From Chromohalobacter sp. 11-W (GTDB taxonomy: Bacteria > Pseudomonadota > Gammaproteobacteria > Pseudomonadales > Halomonadaceae): 64,000 bases of DNA. The notes under the pieces were generated by a model, which saw only the letters and a program-made list of their open reading frames with translations, was not told where the DNA came from and made no database searches. Within the stretch, counting starts at the first letter, position 1. Every line of letters begins with the position of its first letter. Of this stretch, positions 28,607 through 37,323 are shown piece by piece. The stretch lies in contig NZ_JARANZ010000001.1 of the NCBI RefSeq assembly GCF_029889905.1, positions 248,001 through 312,000 on the forward strand. The letters run 5' to 3'. The translations under genes and the position numbers were made by a program.

Positions 28607-30004
28607 ATGAGCTTCCCGAAATATCCCGAATACAAGGATTCCGGCGTCGAGTGGCTGGGGGAGGTACCGGCACATTGGCAAGTCAAACGAATGCGGTTTG
28701 TTGCCACGCTAAACCCCTCCAAGTCAGAAGTTCGGCACTGGCCTGACACAGCTGAAGTCAGCTTCATTCCGATGGAGGCCGTTGGCGAAGATGGCTCCCT
28801 AGATCTCACCCAGACCCGCCCTCTAGGTGAAGTTGTTGGTGGTTACACCTACCTCAGCGAAGGCGATGTCACTTTTGCAAAAATCACCCCCTGCTTTGAA
28901 AACGGAAAGGGAGCGATAATGCAGGGCCTCTGTGAAGGGGTCGGTTTCGGTACAACAGAGCTGACTGTTGCACGCCCAGATACCTCTCAGGTGACCGGGG
29001 GCTATCTTTATCGAGTGATCTCCTCGCGGCCTTTTAGAGAGCTGGGAGAGTCGCATATGTATGGCGCGGGCGGCCAGAAGCGTGTGCCTGATGACTTCTT
29101 GCGTAACTTCGAGTTGGCGTGGCCACCTGTCCCAGAGCAGACCAGCATCGCTGCCTTCCTCGACCACGAAACCGCCCGTATCGACTCTTTGGTGGAGGAG
29201 CAGCAGCGCCTGATCGAACTGCTCAAGGAGAAGCGACAGGCGGTGATCTCCCATGTCGTCACCAAGGGGCTGGCCCCCGATGTGCCTTTGAAGGACTCCG
29301 GGGTGGAGTGGCTGGGGGAAGTGCCTGAGCATTGGGAGGTGATGCGGGTCAAGCACGCAGCCAAGCTTGAAAGTGGACATACTCCTAATAAGGAAAAAGC
29401 TGAATACTGGGATGGTGGTATACCTTGGGTGTCGTTAAATGACAGCAAGGAGTTGGCGCGTTCCGATTATATTGATGAGACTAAGTTTTCGATTAGTTGT
29501 CTTGGTGTTTCCAATTCTTCTGCGCGCCTTCTTCCACCTAGGACGGTGGTTTTTACGCGCGATGCCACTATAGGGGTTTCGGCTATAACCACAAAGGAGA
29601 TGGCGGTTTCTCAGCATTTGATTGCATGGGTCTGTCGTGAAGATGCTGTTATTTCAGAATATCTTCTCCTGGTTTTCTATGCGATGAAAGAGGAGCTTGA
29701 TCGCTATACGTTCGGAGCAACGATAAAGACCATCGGCATGCCAGATGTCCGCTCATTGAGCATGCCTTTACCACCCCTCCCGGAGCAAAAGGAAGTGGTC
29801 GATTATGTGTTAGCTGAACGAGACAGGCTGGATGGTTTGATAGCTGAAGCCCAAAAGGCTTCACGCTTGTTGGTCGAACGCCGCTCCGCTCTGATCTCCG
29901 CCGCCGTGACCGGCAAGATCGATGTGCGCGGCTGGCAGACCGATCAACAAGCTGATCAATCCGAGATGCTGATGGCTGCCGAAGCGCGGGCCACTTACGG
30001 CTAA
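28607..30004 (+). CDS. hsdS: Type I restriction-modification specificity subunit HsdS
   Basis: DNA-recognition subunit of 465 residues with two target-recognition domains. Each half opens with nearly the same phrase (KDSGVEWLGEVPAHWQV at residue 6 and KDSGVEWLGEVPEHWEV near 227). Each ends with a coiled segment (IAAFLDHETARIDSLVEEQQ near 184 and VVDYVLAERDRLDGLIAEAQ near 400). These repeats are how type I HsdS subunits read a two-part target. The second recognition domain (about 29370-29800) is visibly more AT-rich than the first, suggesting domain replacement. The target sequence cannot be read from the gene. Confidence 0.93.
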   Translation: MSFPKYPEYKDSGVEWLGEVPAHWQVKRMRFVATLNPSKSEVRHWPDTAEVSFIPMEAVGEDGSLDLTQTRPLGEVVGGYTYLSEGDVTFAKITPCFENGKGAIMQGLCEGVGFGTTELTVARPDTSQVTGGYLYRVISSRPFRELGESHMYGAGGQKRVPDDFLRNFELAWPPVPEQTSIAAFLDHETARIDSLVEEQQRLIELLKEKRQAVISHVVTKGLAPDVPLKDSGVEWLGEVPEHWEVMRVKHAAKLESGHTPNKEKAEYWDGGIPWVSLNDSKELARSDYIDETKFSISCLGVSNSSARLLPPRTVVFTRDATIGVSAITTKEMAVSQHLIAWVCREDAVISEYLLLVFYAMKEELDRYTFGATIKTIGMPDVRSLSMPLPPLPEQKEVVDYVLAERDRLDGLIAEAQKASRLLVERRSALISAAVTGKIDVRGWQTDQQADQSEMLMAAEARATYG

Positions 30005-30019
30005 TAACGAGGAATCCTG

Positions 30020-30952
30020 ATGACCCAAGGACGCAGTATCCGGCTTTTCCTGGTGGATGGCACGCCCAACGGCCTGCTTACCGCCGAGATCATGAACTGG
30101 ACCGGCCATGTGCTCACCGGGCCGCGCAGCAAGCTTAGTGAGCTGGTGCAGCGCCCGGAGTGTGGCCGCACCGGGATCTACTTCCTGGTGGGGCCGGATC
30201 CCGAGAACAGCCTGCGCCCGCTGGTCTATATCGGCGAGAGCGACGACGTCGGCACTCGCCTCAAGCAGCATAACCGCCCCGAGGAGAAGGGCGGCAAGGA
30301 CTTCTGGGAGAAGGTCTGCCTGGTCACCAGCAAGGACCAGAACCTCACCAAGGCCCATGTGAAGTACCTGGAAAGCCTGCTGATTCAGAGCGCCGGCCAG
30401 GTCGGCCGCTGCAAGCTGATCAACGGCACCGCCCATGAGTACATCAACCTGCCCGAGTCGGACCGCGCAGACATGGCGTTCTTCCTGGAGCAGATCCGCA
30501 CCGTGCTGCCGGTACTGGGCCTCGACTTCCTGCGCGAGACCTCCCGCCCCTCGAGAGAGCCCGAAGCGACTACGGCTGCCGAGCCCGAGGCATCACCACG
30601 CTTCACTCTGGAAGTACCCCGGCACGGCATCCGCGCCACCGGCCAGGAGATCGACGGTGAGTTCTACGTCTTCAAGGGCTCCCTAGCCCGGGGTGGCTGG
30701 GTCGGCACCGAGCGCGGCTATCAGAGCCTCTATAACCAGCTCTGCGAGGACGGGGTGCTGGTGGAAGGCAGCAACAGCATCCGAGTGTTCAACGAGGACC
30801 AGAGCTTCAGCAGCCCCAGCGCCGCCGCCGCGGTGGTTTCTGGCCGCAGCGCCAATGGTCGGATCTCCTGGAAGGCGGAAGATAGTGGCCTGACCTACGG
30901 CGACTGGCAGGATCAGCAGGTGAGTGCGGCAGCAGAGACCGCTCCGGAATAG
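30020..30952 (+). CDS. GIY-YIG nuclease-like protein with C-terminal DUF4357
   Basis: Protein of 310 residues. A GIY-YIG-type fold spans about residues 45-125 (GRTGIYFLVG, then LVYIGESDDVGTRLKQH, with E in YLESLLI). The C-terminal part (FSSPSAAAAVVSGRSANGRISWK, residues about 260-285) is DUF4357, a small domain often found in restriction loci. A Pro/Glu-rich linker joins them. The gene starts 15 bases after hsdS and precedes an HNH gene, inside the type I cluster. Whether it cuts DNA or helps regulate the system is not known. Confidence 0.82.
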   Translation: MTQGRSIRLFLVDGTPNGLLTAEIMNWTGHVLTGPRSKLSELVQRPECGRTGIYFLVGPDPENSLRPLVYIGESDDVGTRLKQHNRPEEKGGKDFWEKVCLVTSKDQNLTKAHVKYLESLLIQSAGQVGRCKLINGTAHEYINLPESDRADMAFFLEQIRTVLPVLGLDFLRETSRPSREPEATTAAEPEASPRFTLEVPRHGIRATGQEIDGEFYVFKGSLARGGWVGTERGYQSLYNQLCEDGVLVEGSNSIRVFNEDQSFSSPSAAAAVVSGRSANGRISWKAEDSGLTYGDWQDQQVSAAAETAPE

Positions 30953-30970
30953 TGATGTTGAGGAGATGGC

Positions 30971-32131
30971 ATGTCGAAAAAAGTAAGAAACAAAAAAAGA
31001 AAAGAGGAAGCGGGTCGCCTAGGAGAAATCAGGAGAAGAATTGAGGATCATCAGAATAAAATTGGGGCCACGACACGAGATAAAAGAGTGGCCTGGCAGG
31101 TGGCTGAAAATATCCATGATGATGTAAGTGACAATGATGACGACTTGGCTGTAGATGTTGAAGCTAAGCGAGGCTCAGAACCATCTTCCGATGATGAGGT
31201 TTATTTTCTTTGGGTTTTTGAACCAGCAGATTTAGACGGCATGTCGATTGAGCAGGTTGATGAGGTTTGGAAACACAGGGAGCAGCTATGTGGATCCAAA
31301 GAAGCTGCTGCGGAGGCTCTTGCTATTGTTGAGGCTTCAGCCGGGGTAGTGGAAAGCTATCAAGGATGGCAAGCTTATATAAACAGAGATGAAGTTGTCA
31401 CGTTAAAGGCTCCGTTTTTATCTGATGATTCCGAGCAAAGCTATGCTAGAGTGATTGAAAAAAACGCTTTGACAAGAGCTCAGGTTTTAGAGCTAGGCAA
31501 TGATGATCTTAAGGCGGCCTGGAAGAACAGGCCCAACAGCTTTTCGAGTGTTCAAGCAGCTTGCCAAGCTCTTGCATTATTAAGAGAAAGGGCCGGCGTC
31601 GTAGCCGTCAGTAATTGGCAGGGGGTGATGAGCCATCCAGAGATAGAAAAAATAAAAGATGACCTTCCAGTCGAGGCCGGTTTAGATGATTTTTTTGAAG
31701 ATGTAAGAGTCGAAAGTAAAGGTGCGTCATCCGTTGACCTGAGAAAGCGAGCGCAGAGAATCCATGTGGTTAGGGAAGGTCAGCGAGAATTTCGGCTTTC
31801 AGTTATTGATAATTATTATGGGGGTTGTTGCATAACTAATAGTGGTGTTGTTGAGGTGTTGGAAGCTGCGCATATAAGCCCGTACTCAGGGCCTCAATCA
31901 AATAGGTTAGATAATTCGTTGTGCTTGCGAGTGGATATTCACCGTCTGTTTGATAAATTTTTGCTAAGCATCGACCCTGAGTCCAGCGTAGTAAGGCTCA
32001 GCGACGTCATAAAAAAAGATCGCCAATATGGGGAGCTTGAAGGGTTACAGGTTACAAAAGGGCGAGTTAAAGCTTCAAAATATTTGTTGAGCCAGCACTT
32101 TAGGACATTTGTTAAGCGCCAAGTCGGTTAG
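30971..32131 (+). CDS. HNH endonuclease with duplicated N-terminal module
   Basis: Protein of 386 residues with a C-terminal HNH_2-type nuclease (GGCCITNSGVVEVLEAAHIS, H301, LDNSLCLRVDIHRLFD with N315 and H324). The very basic N-terminus (KKVRNKKRKEEAGRLGEIRRR) is followed by an acidic stretch. Two similar modules at about 93-140 and 170-224 both read Q-V-x-E...W-K...AA..ALA....GVV....WQ, an internal duplication without a name known to me; possibly a DNA- or protein-binding repeat. The gene is strongly AT-rich compared with its neighbours in the type I cluster, so it was probably inserted from elsewhere. Confidence 0.8.
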   Translation: MSKKVRNKKRKEEAGRLGEIRRRIEDHQNKIGATTRDKRVAWQVAENIHDDVSDNDDDLAVDVEAKRGSEPSSDDEVYFLWVFEPADLDGMSIEQVDEVWKHREQLCGSKEAAAEALAIVEASAGVVESYQGWQAYINRDEVVTLKAPFLSDDSEQSYARVIEKNALTRAQVLELGNDDLKAAWKNRPNSFSSVQAACQALALLRERAGVVAVSNWQGVMSHPEIEKIKDDLPVEAGLDDFFEDVRVESKGASSVDLRKRAQRIHVVREGQREFRLSVIDNYYGGCCITNSGVVEVLEAAHISPYSGPQSNRLDNSLCLRVDIHRLFDKFLLSIDPESSVVRLSDVIKKDRQYGELEGLQVTKGRVKASKYLLSQHFRTFVKRQVG

Positions 32132-32184
32132 GTGGCTGTATTCAATGCAAAGGCTTTTAATTAACTTTCTAAAATATGGGGGCT

Positions 32185-32823
32185 ATGTGCGGCCGCTTCG
32201 CCCTCTATAGCGACTTCCTCAGTCTGGCACGCTCCCTCAAGCTGCCGCTGGCAGAGGTCGAGCTGACGCCTCGCTACAACGCCGCACCCGGCACCTGGAT
32301 GTCGGCAGTGTGCAGGCATGACGACAGAGCTGAGCCTGGATGCCCTCTGGTGGGGTTATCAGCCGCACTGGCTGACGACAAGGTCCCGCAGCCCATCAAC
32401 GCCACCGTGGAGAAGGTCGCCACCTCCCCCTACTTCCATGGCGCCTTCGCCCATCACCGATGTCCGATACCTGCTGATGGCTGGTACGAGTGGCTGGCTG
32501 TGGAAGACCGCAAGCAGCCCCACTACCTGACCCGCCACGACGGCAAGCCGCTATGGTTCGCCGGCATCTGGACGGAACGCCCGGACGGCAAGTCCGGCTG
32601 CACGATCCTTACCGAGCCTGCCCGCGGTGTCGCCAAGGCGGTCCACCCGCGCATGCTGCTGATTCTGGGTCAATGGAGCCTGGAGCCCTGGCTGACGGAC
32701 CGTGAGACGATCCGCCACCTCGTCCACCACCTTCCGCAGGATCGGCTAAACCACTGGCCGGTGAGCATCCGGGTTAATAAGCCGGTAGAGGATGATCCGG
32801 TGCTGATCGAGGCGGTGGGCTGA
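32185..32823 (+). CDS. SRAP/HMCES-family protein with compensated frameshift
   Basis: SOS-response-associated peptidase family (YedK/HMCES), 212 residues. These proteins bind abasic sites in single-stranded DNA through Cys2. ATG 32185 places Cys at position 2 (MCGRFALYSD). Conserved parts are RYNAAPGTW, PINATVEKVATS, ADGWYEW (glutamate) and VHPRMLLIL (histidine). Between codons for RHDD and DKVPQ the reading is wrong: the +1 frame gives ELSLDALWWGYQPHWLT, the expected SRAP motif. An extra A near 32326 and a missing G near 32377 restore the frame. Either two sequencing errors or two real compensating mutations. It sits between HNH and hsdR. Confidence 0.8.
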   Translation: MCGRFALYSDFLSLARSLKLPLAEVELTPRYNAAPGTWMSAVCRHDDRAEPGCPLVGLSAALADDKVPQPINATVEKVATSPYFHGAFAHHRCPIPADGWYEWLAVEDRKQPHYLTRHDGKPLWFAGIWTERPDGKSGCTILTEPARGVAKAVHPRMLLILGQWSLEPWLTDRETIRHLVHHLPQDRLNHWPVSIRVNKPVEDDPVLIEAVG

Positions 32824-33259
32824 AGCACCATCAGTGCTGTTCTGGTGCCAGGTGGCGAGGTGTGGTTTAGAAATGCGCTCTGAATCGCTCTTAAAGGCCA
32901 CTTTCAGAGAAAGAATTAAACCAGCCTAGGGACTGCCCATCGGTGCAGGGGAATCCATTCACCTTGGTTGCTGTGTCCAGCTATCACCTCAGTCGACAAC
33001 ATCCCCACGCCTCTCACGTAAGCGCACCTTGGGGGCTACTTTTCCAGCTGTGCGGTGGCAGCAAGAGCCCCAGTTTCTCCATTGTCGAGAACGGCTGAGG
33101 ATTCATCGATCACCACGCCATCAATATGGCTGAAATGGGATTCTCTGAAGACTGGCGAGACTGCTCTCTATGGGCAATGCATCGTCCTAAGTAGGCTTCT
33201 CCTTATGTTCTCAAACCGTTAGGCTGTTTCAAAAGATTACGCCGAACGCAGGGAATGAT
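32824..33259. other. Intergenic region before hsdR, 436 bases
   Basis: A weak hairpin (GCACCA at 32825-32830, TGGTGC at 32843-32848) follows the SRAP stop. On the minus strand around 33170-33045 a short frame reads IDGVVIDESSAVLDNGETGA and ends at a stop; it looks like a scrap of a lost gene, unidentified. AGGGAA at about 33250 is the hsdR ribosome site. Confidence 0.4.
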
Positions 33260-36200
33260 ATGGCGGACAGCCGGGAACACCGATTCCAGCAGGACATCAT
33301 CGAGGCCATGACCGAAGCGGGGTGGCAAGTCGGCACCTCCAATGGTTATGACCGCACCACGGCGCTCTACACGGAAGACGTGATTGCCTATCAACGGGAA
33401 GCGTGGCCCGAGCGCTGGGAAAAGTTCTGCCAGGCCAATCCCCGCGCGCCGGAGACCGTGCTGATCCAGAAGCTCGTCCGCGAGCTGGAAAAGGCCGATA
33501 CGCTCGACGTGTTGCGCCATGGCTTCAAGGTGCCGGGGGTGAAGCTCGATCTGTGCAGCTTCAAGCCCGACCATGCCATGAATCCCGACTCTCTGGCCCG
33601 CTATCGCGCCAACCGCCTGCGCGTGGTGCCGGAGGTCTCTTATTCCCCGCATGCCCGCGAGCAAGGCAAGGGCGGGCAGGCCTATAATCCCCGCCTCGAC
33701 CTTGTACTGTTCGTCAACGGTATTCCCACCGCGACGCTGGAACTCAAGAGCGCATTCAAGCAGTCCGTGGAGAACGCCAAACGTCAGTATCGCTTCGACC
33801 GCCCGATAAAGGACCCGGTCACGCGCAAGGCTGAGCCGCTGCTTACCTTCAAGCGCGGTGCTCTGGTGCATTTCGCCGTCAGTCAGTCGGAAGTCGCCAT
33901 GACGACTCGGCTGGCGGGTAAGGAAACCTTCTTCTTGCCCTTCAATCGGGGCACCGAGGATGGCGGCGCGGGTAATCCTCTGCCTGAGGATGAATGCCGC
34001 TACGCAACCGATTACCTCTGGCGGGAAGTGCTTCAACCGGATGCCTGGCTGAAGATTCTGGGGCGTTTTCTGCACCTGGAGAAAAAGACCAGCGAGGATT
34101 TCCACGGCCGCCGCCACACCAAGGAAACCCTCATCTTTCCGCGCTACCACCAGTGGGAAGCGGTCAATCGGCTGATTCACGCCACGCGCGAGGAGGGGGC
34201 CGGCCAGCGATATCTGGTGCAGCACAGCGCCGGCTCCGGCAAGTCCAACTCCATCGCCTGGTGTGCCCACCAGCTGGCCAACCTCTACGCTGAGGACGGG
34301 AAAAAGCTCTTCAACTCGGTGATCGTGGTGACCGATCGCACTGTGCTCGACAGCCAGTTGCAGGACACCATTTATCAATTCGAGCATGCCCACGGCGTGG
34401 TGTGTCCGATCACACGTGATGTTGGGAGCCAGAGCAAATCCGAGCAGCTTGCCGAGGCTCTGGCCAGCAACACGCGGATCATCATCGTCACCATCCAGAC
34501 GTTTCCTGCGCTCTTCGATGCCCTGGACAAGCGGCCCAAGCTCGCCGAGGGTCGCTACGCGGTGATCGCCGACGAAGCCCACTCTTCGCAGACCGGTAGC
34601 TCGGCCAGCAAGCTCAAGGCTCTGTTGGCGGCAGCGGGAGAAAACCTGGCAGATGAAGATGAAGTGAGTTCAGAAGCGCTGATGGATGCCGCCGTAGCGG
34701 CTCGTCGCCCGAGTGAGCGCATCAGCTATTACGCGTTTACCGCCACCCCCAAGGCCAAGACGCTGGAGCTGTTCGGCCGGCCACCCGACCCGACGTTACC
34801 CGCAGGTGACGATAACAAGCCCGAACCGTTTCACCTCTACTCCATGCGGCAGGCCATCGAGGAAGGTTTCATTCTCGATGTGCTCAAGAATTACGTTACC
34901 TACGGTACCGCGTGGAGACTGGCCCACCCGGAGGCCGACGCCCAGGAGGTGGAGTCCAAGAAGGCGTCTCGAACCCTGGCGCGTTGGGTGCGTCTGCATC
35001 CCTACAATATCTCCCAGCGGGTCGAGATCATCGTCGAGCATTTTCGTGCCAATGTACGCCACCTGCTGGATGGCCAGGCCAAGGCCATGGTGGTCACCGC
35101 TAGTCGACAAGAGGCCGTACGCTATCAACTGGCCATGCGCGATTACATCGCCGACAAAGGCTATGACAACGTGTATCCGCTGGTGGCCTTCTCGGGTAGC
35201 GTGCCGCCTGATGAGGTGATTCCCGAGGAGGTCACCGAGACCAGTCAGCGACTCAATCCAGGGCTCAATGGCCGCGATCTGGCCGAAGCGTTCGATACTG
35301 ATAACTACAACGTCATGATCGCCGCCAACAAGTTTCAGACCGGCTTCGACCAGCCCAAGCTGTGCGCCATGTACGTGGACAAGAAGCTCCAGGGTGTCGA
35401 CTGCGTACAGACCCTCTCGCGGCTCAACCGGCTGTATCCTGGCAAGGAAACCTTCGTTCTCGACTTCTACAACGATGCCAAGGATATTCTCGATGCCTTC
35501 GCGCCGTATTACCGGCAGGCCGAGCTGGAGGGCGTCTCCGACCCTCAGGTGGTGTTCGATCTCAAGCGCACGCTGGACGCTGCCGGTATCTACCATTGGG
35601 AGGAAGTCGATGCTTTCGCCAAGGCTTTCTATGACCCCAAGGCGCCGGCCTCCAGCCTGAGCTACCATTGCCAGCCCGCGCAGGACCGTTTTCAGAAGCG
35701 TTATAGCGCGCTGCTCGACCAGATCGACACCTGGACCGAGGCACGCCAACAGGACGAGCAAAACGGCGATGAAAAAGGCCGGCTACGCGCCGAGCAGGAG
35801 CTAAAGGACGCCGGCACCTCCCTTGACGAGCTCGATCTCTTTCGCAAGAACCTCACCAGCTTCGTACGCTCCTACGAGTTTCTCAGCCAGATCATCACCT
35901 TCGACGATCTCGAACTGGAAGAACTGTGCGTTTACGCCAAGCACCTCCAGCCGCTACTGCGCAGTGAGCGACTGACGGACGAAGACCCGGTCGATGTCAG
36001 CGAACTGGAACTGACCCACTACCGCATGACCAAGCGTGCCGAACAACAACTGAAGCTGGAAGTCGCCGAGGGAAAGCCGCTCAAACCTGGCACCGACGTT
36101 GGCTCCGGCAAGCCCCATGACCCTGAGAAACAACGCCTCGCCGAGATCATCGAACGGCTCAACGATCTTTATGGGTCCGAAGTCAGCGACGACGACAAGC

Positions 36201-36460
36201 TGCACTTCGCCAATGGCATCGCCGACCGCATCGAACGCGACGAAGCGGTGATGGCGCAAGTGCGCAATCACAGCGAAGACCAAGTGATGCACGGCCTATT
36301 TCCCAAGAAGGTCACCGACGCCGTACTCGATAGCATGAGCGATCAAGAAAAGCTCAGCATGCCGCTACTGGAGAATGAGGAAACGGGCAGGCAGTTTGCG
36401 CTGTTGATTCTCAAGCTGTTGGCGGGGAGGAGCGGACGAGAAGTACAGTCAAATATGTGA
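33260..36460 (+). CDS. hsdR: Type I restriction endonuclease subunit HsdR
   Basis: Restriction and translocation subunit, 1066 residues. A PD-(D/E)xK nuclease site is visible (D147 in RLDLVLFVNG, E161 and K163 in LELKS). The SF2 motor follows with Walker A HSAGSGKS at 322-329, DEAH at 438-441 and ITFAATPKAK-like TATPKAK near 495. The C-terminal helical region from about 800 contacts the methylase. The start has AGGGAA ahead. It is separated from hsdM/hsdS by the GIY-YIG, HNH and SRAP genes. The stop overlaps a small frame (TGATG). Confidence 0.95.
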   Translation: MADSREHRFQQDIIEAMTEAGWQVGTSNGYDRTTALYTEDVIAYQREAWPERWEKFCQANPRAPETVLIQKLVRELEKADTLDVLRHGFKVPGVKLDLCSFKPDHAMNPDSLARYRANRLRVVPEVSYSPHAREQGKGGQAYNPRLDLVLFVNGIPTATLELKSAFKQSVENAKRQYRFDRPIKDPVTRKAEPLLTFKRGALVHFAVSQSEVAMTTRLAGKETFFLPFNRGTEDGGAGNPLPEDECRYATDYLWREVLQPDAWLKILGRFLHLEKKTSEDFHGRRHTKETLIFPRYHQWEAVNRLIHATREEGAGQRYLVQHSAGSGKSNSIAWCAHQLANLYAEDGKKLFNSVIVVTDRTVLDSQLQDTIYQFEHAHGVVCPITRDVGSQSKSEQLAEALASNTRIIIVTIQTFPALFDALDKRPKLAEGRYAVIADEAHSSQTGSSASKLKALLAAAGENLADEDEVSSEALMDAAVAARRPSERISYYAFTATPKAKTLELFGRPPDPTLPAGDDNKPEPFHLYSMRQAIEEGFILDVLKNYVTYGTAWRLAHPEADAQEVESKKASRTLARWVRLHPYNISQRVEIIVEHFRANVRHLLDGQAKAMVVTASRQEAVRYQLAMRDYIADKGYDNVYPLVAFSGSVPPDEVIPEEVTETSQRLNPGLNGRDLAEAFDTDNYNVMIAANKFQTGFDQPKLCAMYVDKKLQGVDCVQTLSRLNRLYPGKETFVLDFYNDAKDILDAFAPYYRQAELEGVSDPQVVFDLKRTLDAAGIYHWEEVDAFAKAFYDPKAPASSLSYHCQPAQDRFQKRYSALLDQIDTWTEARQQDEQNGDEKGRLRAEQELKDAGTSLDELDLFRKNLTSFVRSYEFLSQIITFDDLELEELCVYAKHLQPLLRSERLTDEDPVDVSELELTHYRMTKRAEQQLKLEVAEGKPLKPGTDVGSGKPHDPEKQRLAEIIERLNDLYGSEVSDDDKLHFANGIADRIERDEAVMAQVRNHSEDQVMHGLFPKKVTDAVLDSMSDQEKLSMPLLENEETGRQFALLILKLLAGRSGREVQSNM

Positions 36461-36612
36461 TGCTTGACCAAAGGGTAATGAGGCTGTTTCTGATGCACAA
36501 ACTTATCCAAGTTTTCCCACAGTGCACGATGTGGCTGATGACGGATCAGGTGAACGAGGAAGCCGGGCAGATCAGCCCGGAGATAGAGCAGGCGCAAAAG
36601 GCGCTCAAGTAG
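36460..36612 (+). CDS. Possible 50-residue protein coupled to hsdR
   Basis: A short frame begins in a TGATG overlap with the hsdR stop. The product is mixed hydrophobic then acidic (MTDQVNEEAGQISPEIEQAQ near the end). No Shine-Dalgarno site is evident, so coupling to hsdR would be needed. No known domain. It may be chance. Confidence 0.3.
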   Translation: MLDQRVMRLFLMHKLIQVFPQCTMWLMTDQVNEEAGQISPEIEQAQKALK

Positions 36613-36745
36613 ACAACGGATACCGACTAGCCGGAAAGGCAGCTGCAAGGTGATACCAGGGTGGCAGGCTCTCAAAATAGGAGGTCGGCCTTGAGCAGGG
36701 AACAAACAAAGTGGATAACGATGACAAACCACGGAGGGCGTGGCT

Positions 36746-36874
36746 ATGTACCAAGCCATTCAGGATATAGGCGAAACAGTCGTGACCCATGTTATTTACG
36801 GTGTACTGCTTTTGATTGCTGTGGCACTGCTGCAAACCTTGTTCGGGAGACAGAAAAAAATAAGCGGAGATTAA
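36746..36874 (+). CDS. Small single-span membrane protein, 42 residues
   Basis: ATG 36746 has an ideal ribosome site (GGAGGG at 36733-36738, seven-base gap). The product starts MYQAIQDIGETVVTH, has one clear membrane helix (VIYGVLLLIAVALLQTLF, residues about 16-33) and ends in a basic tail (GRQKKISGD). The basic end suggests an N-out, C-in topology. It lies 450 bases before the KAP-family NTPase gene on the same strand and after hsdR. Its role is unknown; a membrane partner of the NTPase is a testable idea. It is too short for normal gene finders. Confidence 0.6.
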   Translation: MYQAIQDIGETVVTHVIYGVLLLIAVALLQTLFGRQKKISGD

Positions 36875-37323
36875 AAAATAAGAACTACTCTGAAATACTA
36901 ATTGAGCGCGGTGACGCCTATGCTGAACGAACTCATCTAATGCCCCCTCCGAAAGAGAATTCTTTAAATTCATAGCAGGGGAAGGTGTTGTGAAAAATAC
37001 CATGTCTTTTGCCAGGTGCGTGTGGTTGACCTGATTCAGCCAGATGCGCAAAATATCACTCGAAAAACAAAGGATATACAATTTTTTAGACAGTTGTAGC
37101 AGTGCTATCTTGATTTGCGTTATGCTTAAAAAAGGTTTTGGTACTTTTTTCGCACTAGAATTCGATGATGCTACTCATGAGAGAAAAGACAGAAAAGCGT
37201 GACAGGATTCTTAATAAAGTCTTTGTGTCATTAGGTTAATTATTAAAAGGATTCGAATAAATCATAAAAAAGTATTAAGTTGTTTGTTTTTGGCAATGCA
37301 TGGAATCTGGGTAAGGGGGTGAT
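36875..37323. other. AT-rich leader of the KAP NTPase gene
   Basis: About 450 bases of AT-rich sequence with no frame that has both a good start and a ribosome site. The strong AAGGGGGTGAT just before 37324 is the ribosome site of the next gene. A promoter is expected here but I cannot assign one with confidence. Confidence 0.45.

Noticed and set aside
33045-33170. Minus-strand frame reading IDGVVIDESSAVLDNGETGA
   Set aside because: Protein-like but only about 40 codons with no start signal; kept as a note, not a gene.
33203-34582. 459-codon open frame on the minus strand across hsdR
   Set aside because: Antisense shadow of the restriction subunit; no motif or start signal.
36661-36975. 104-codon frame after hsdR
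   Set aside because: Overlaps the well-started small membrane gene in another frame, Cys/Arg-rich with no motif and no ribosome site.
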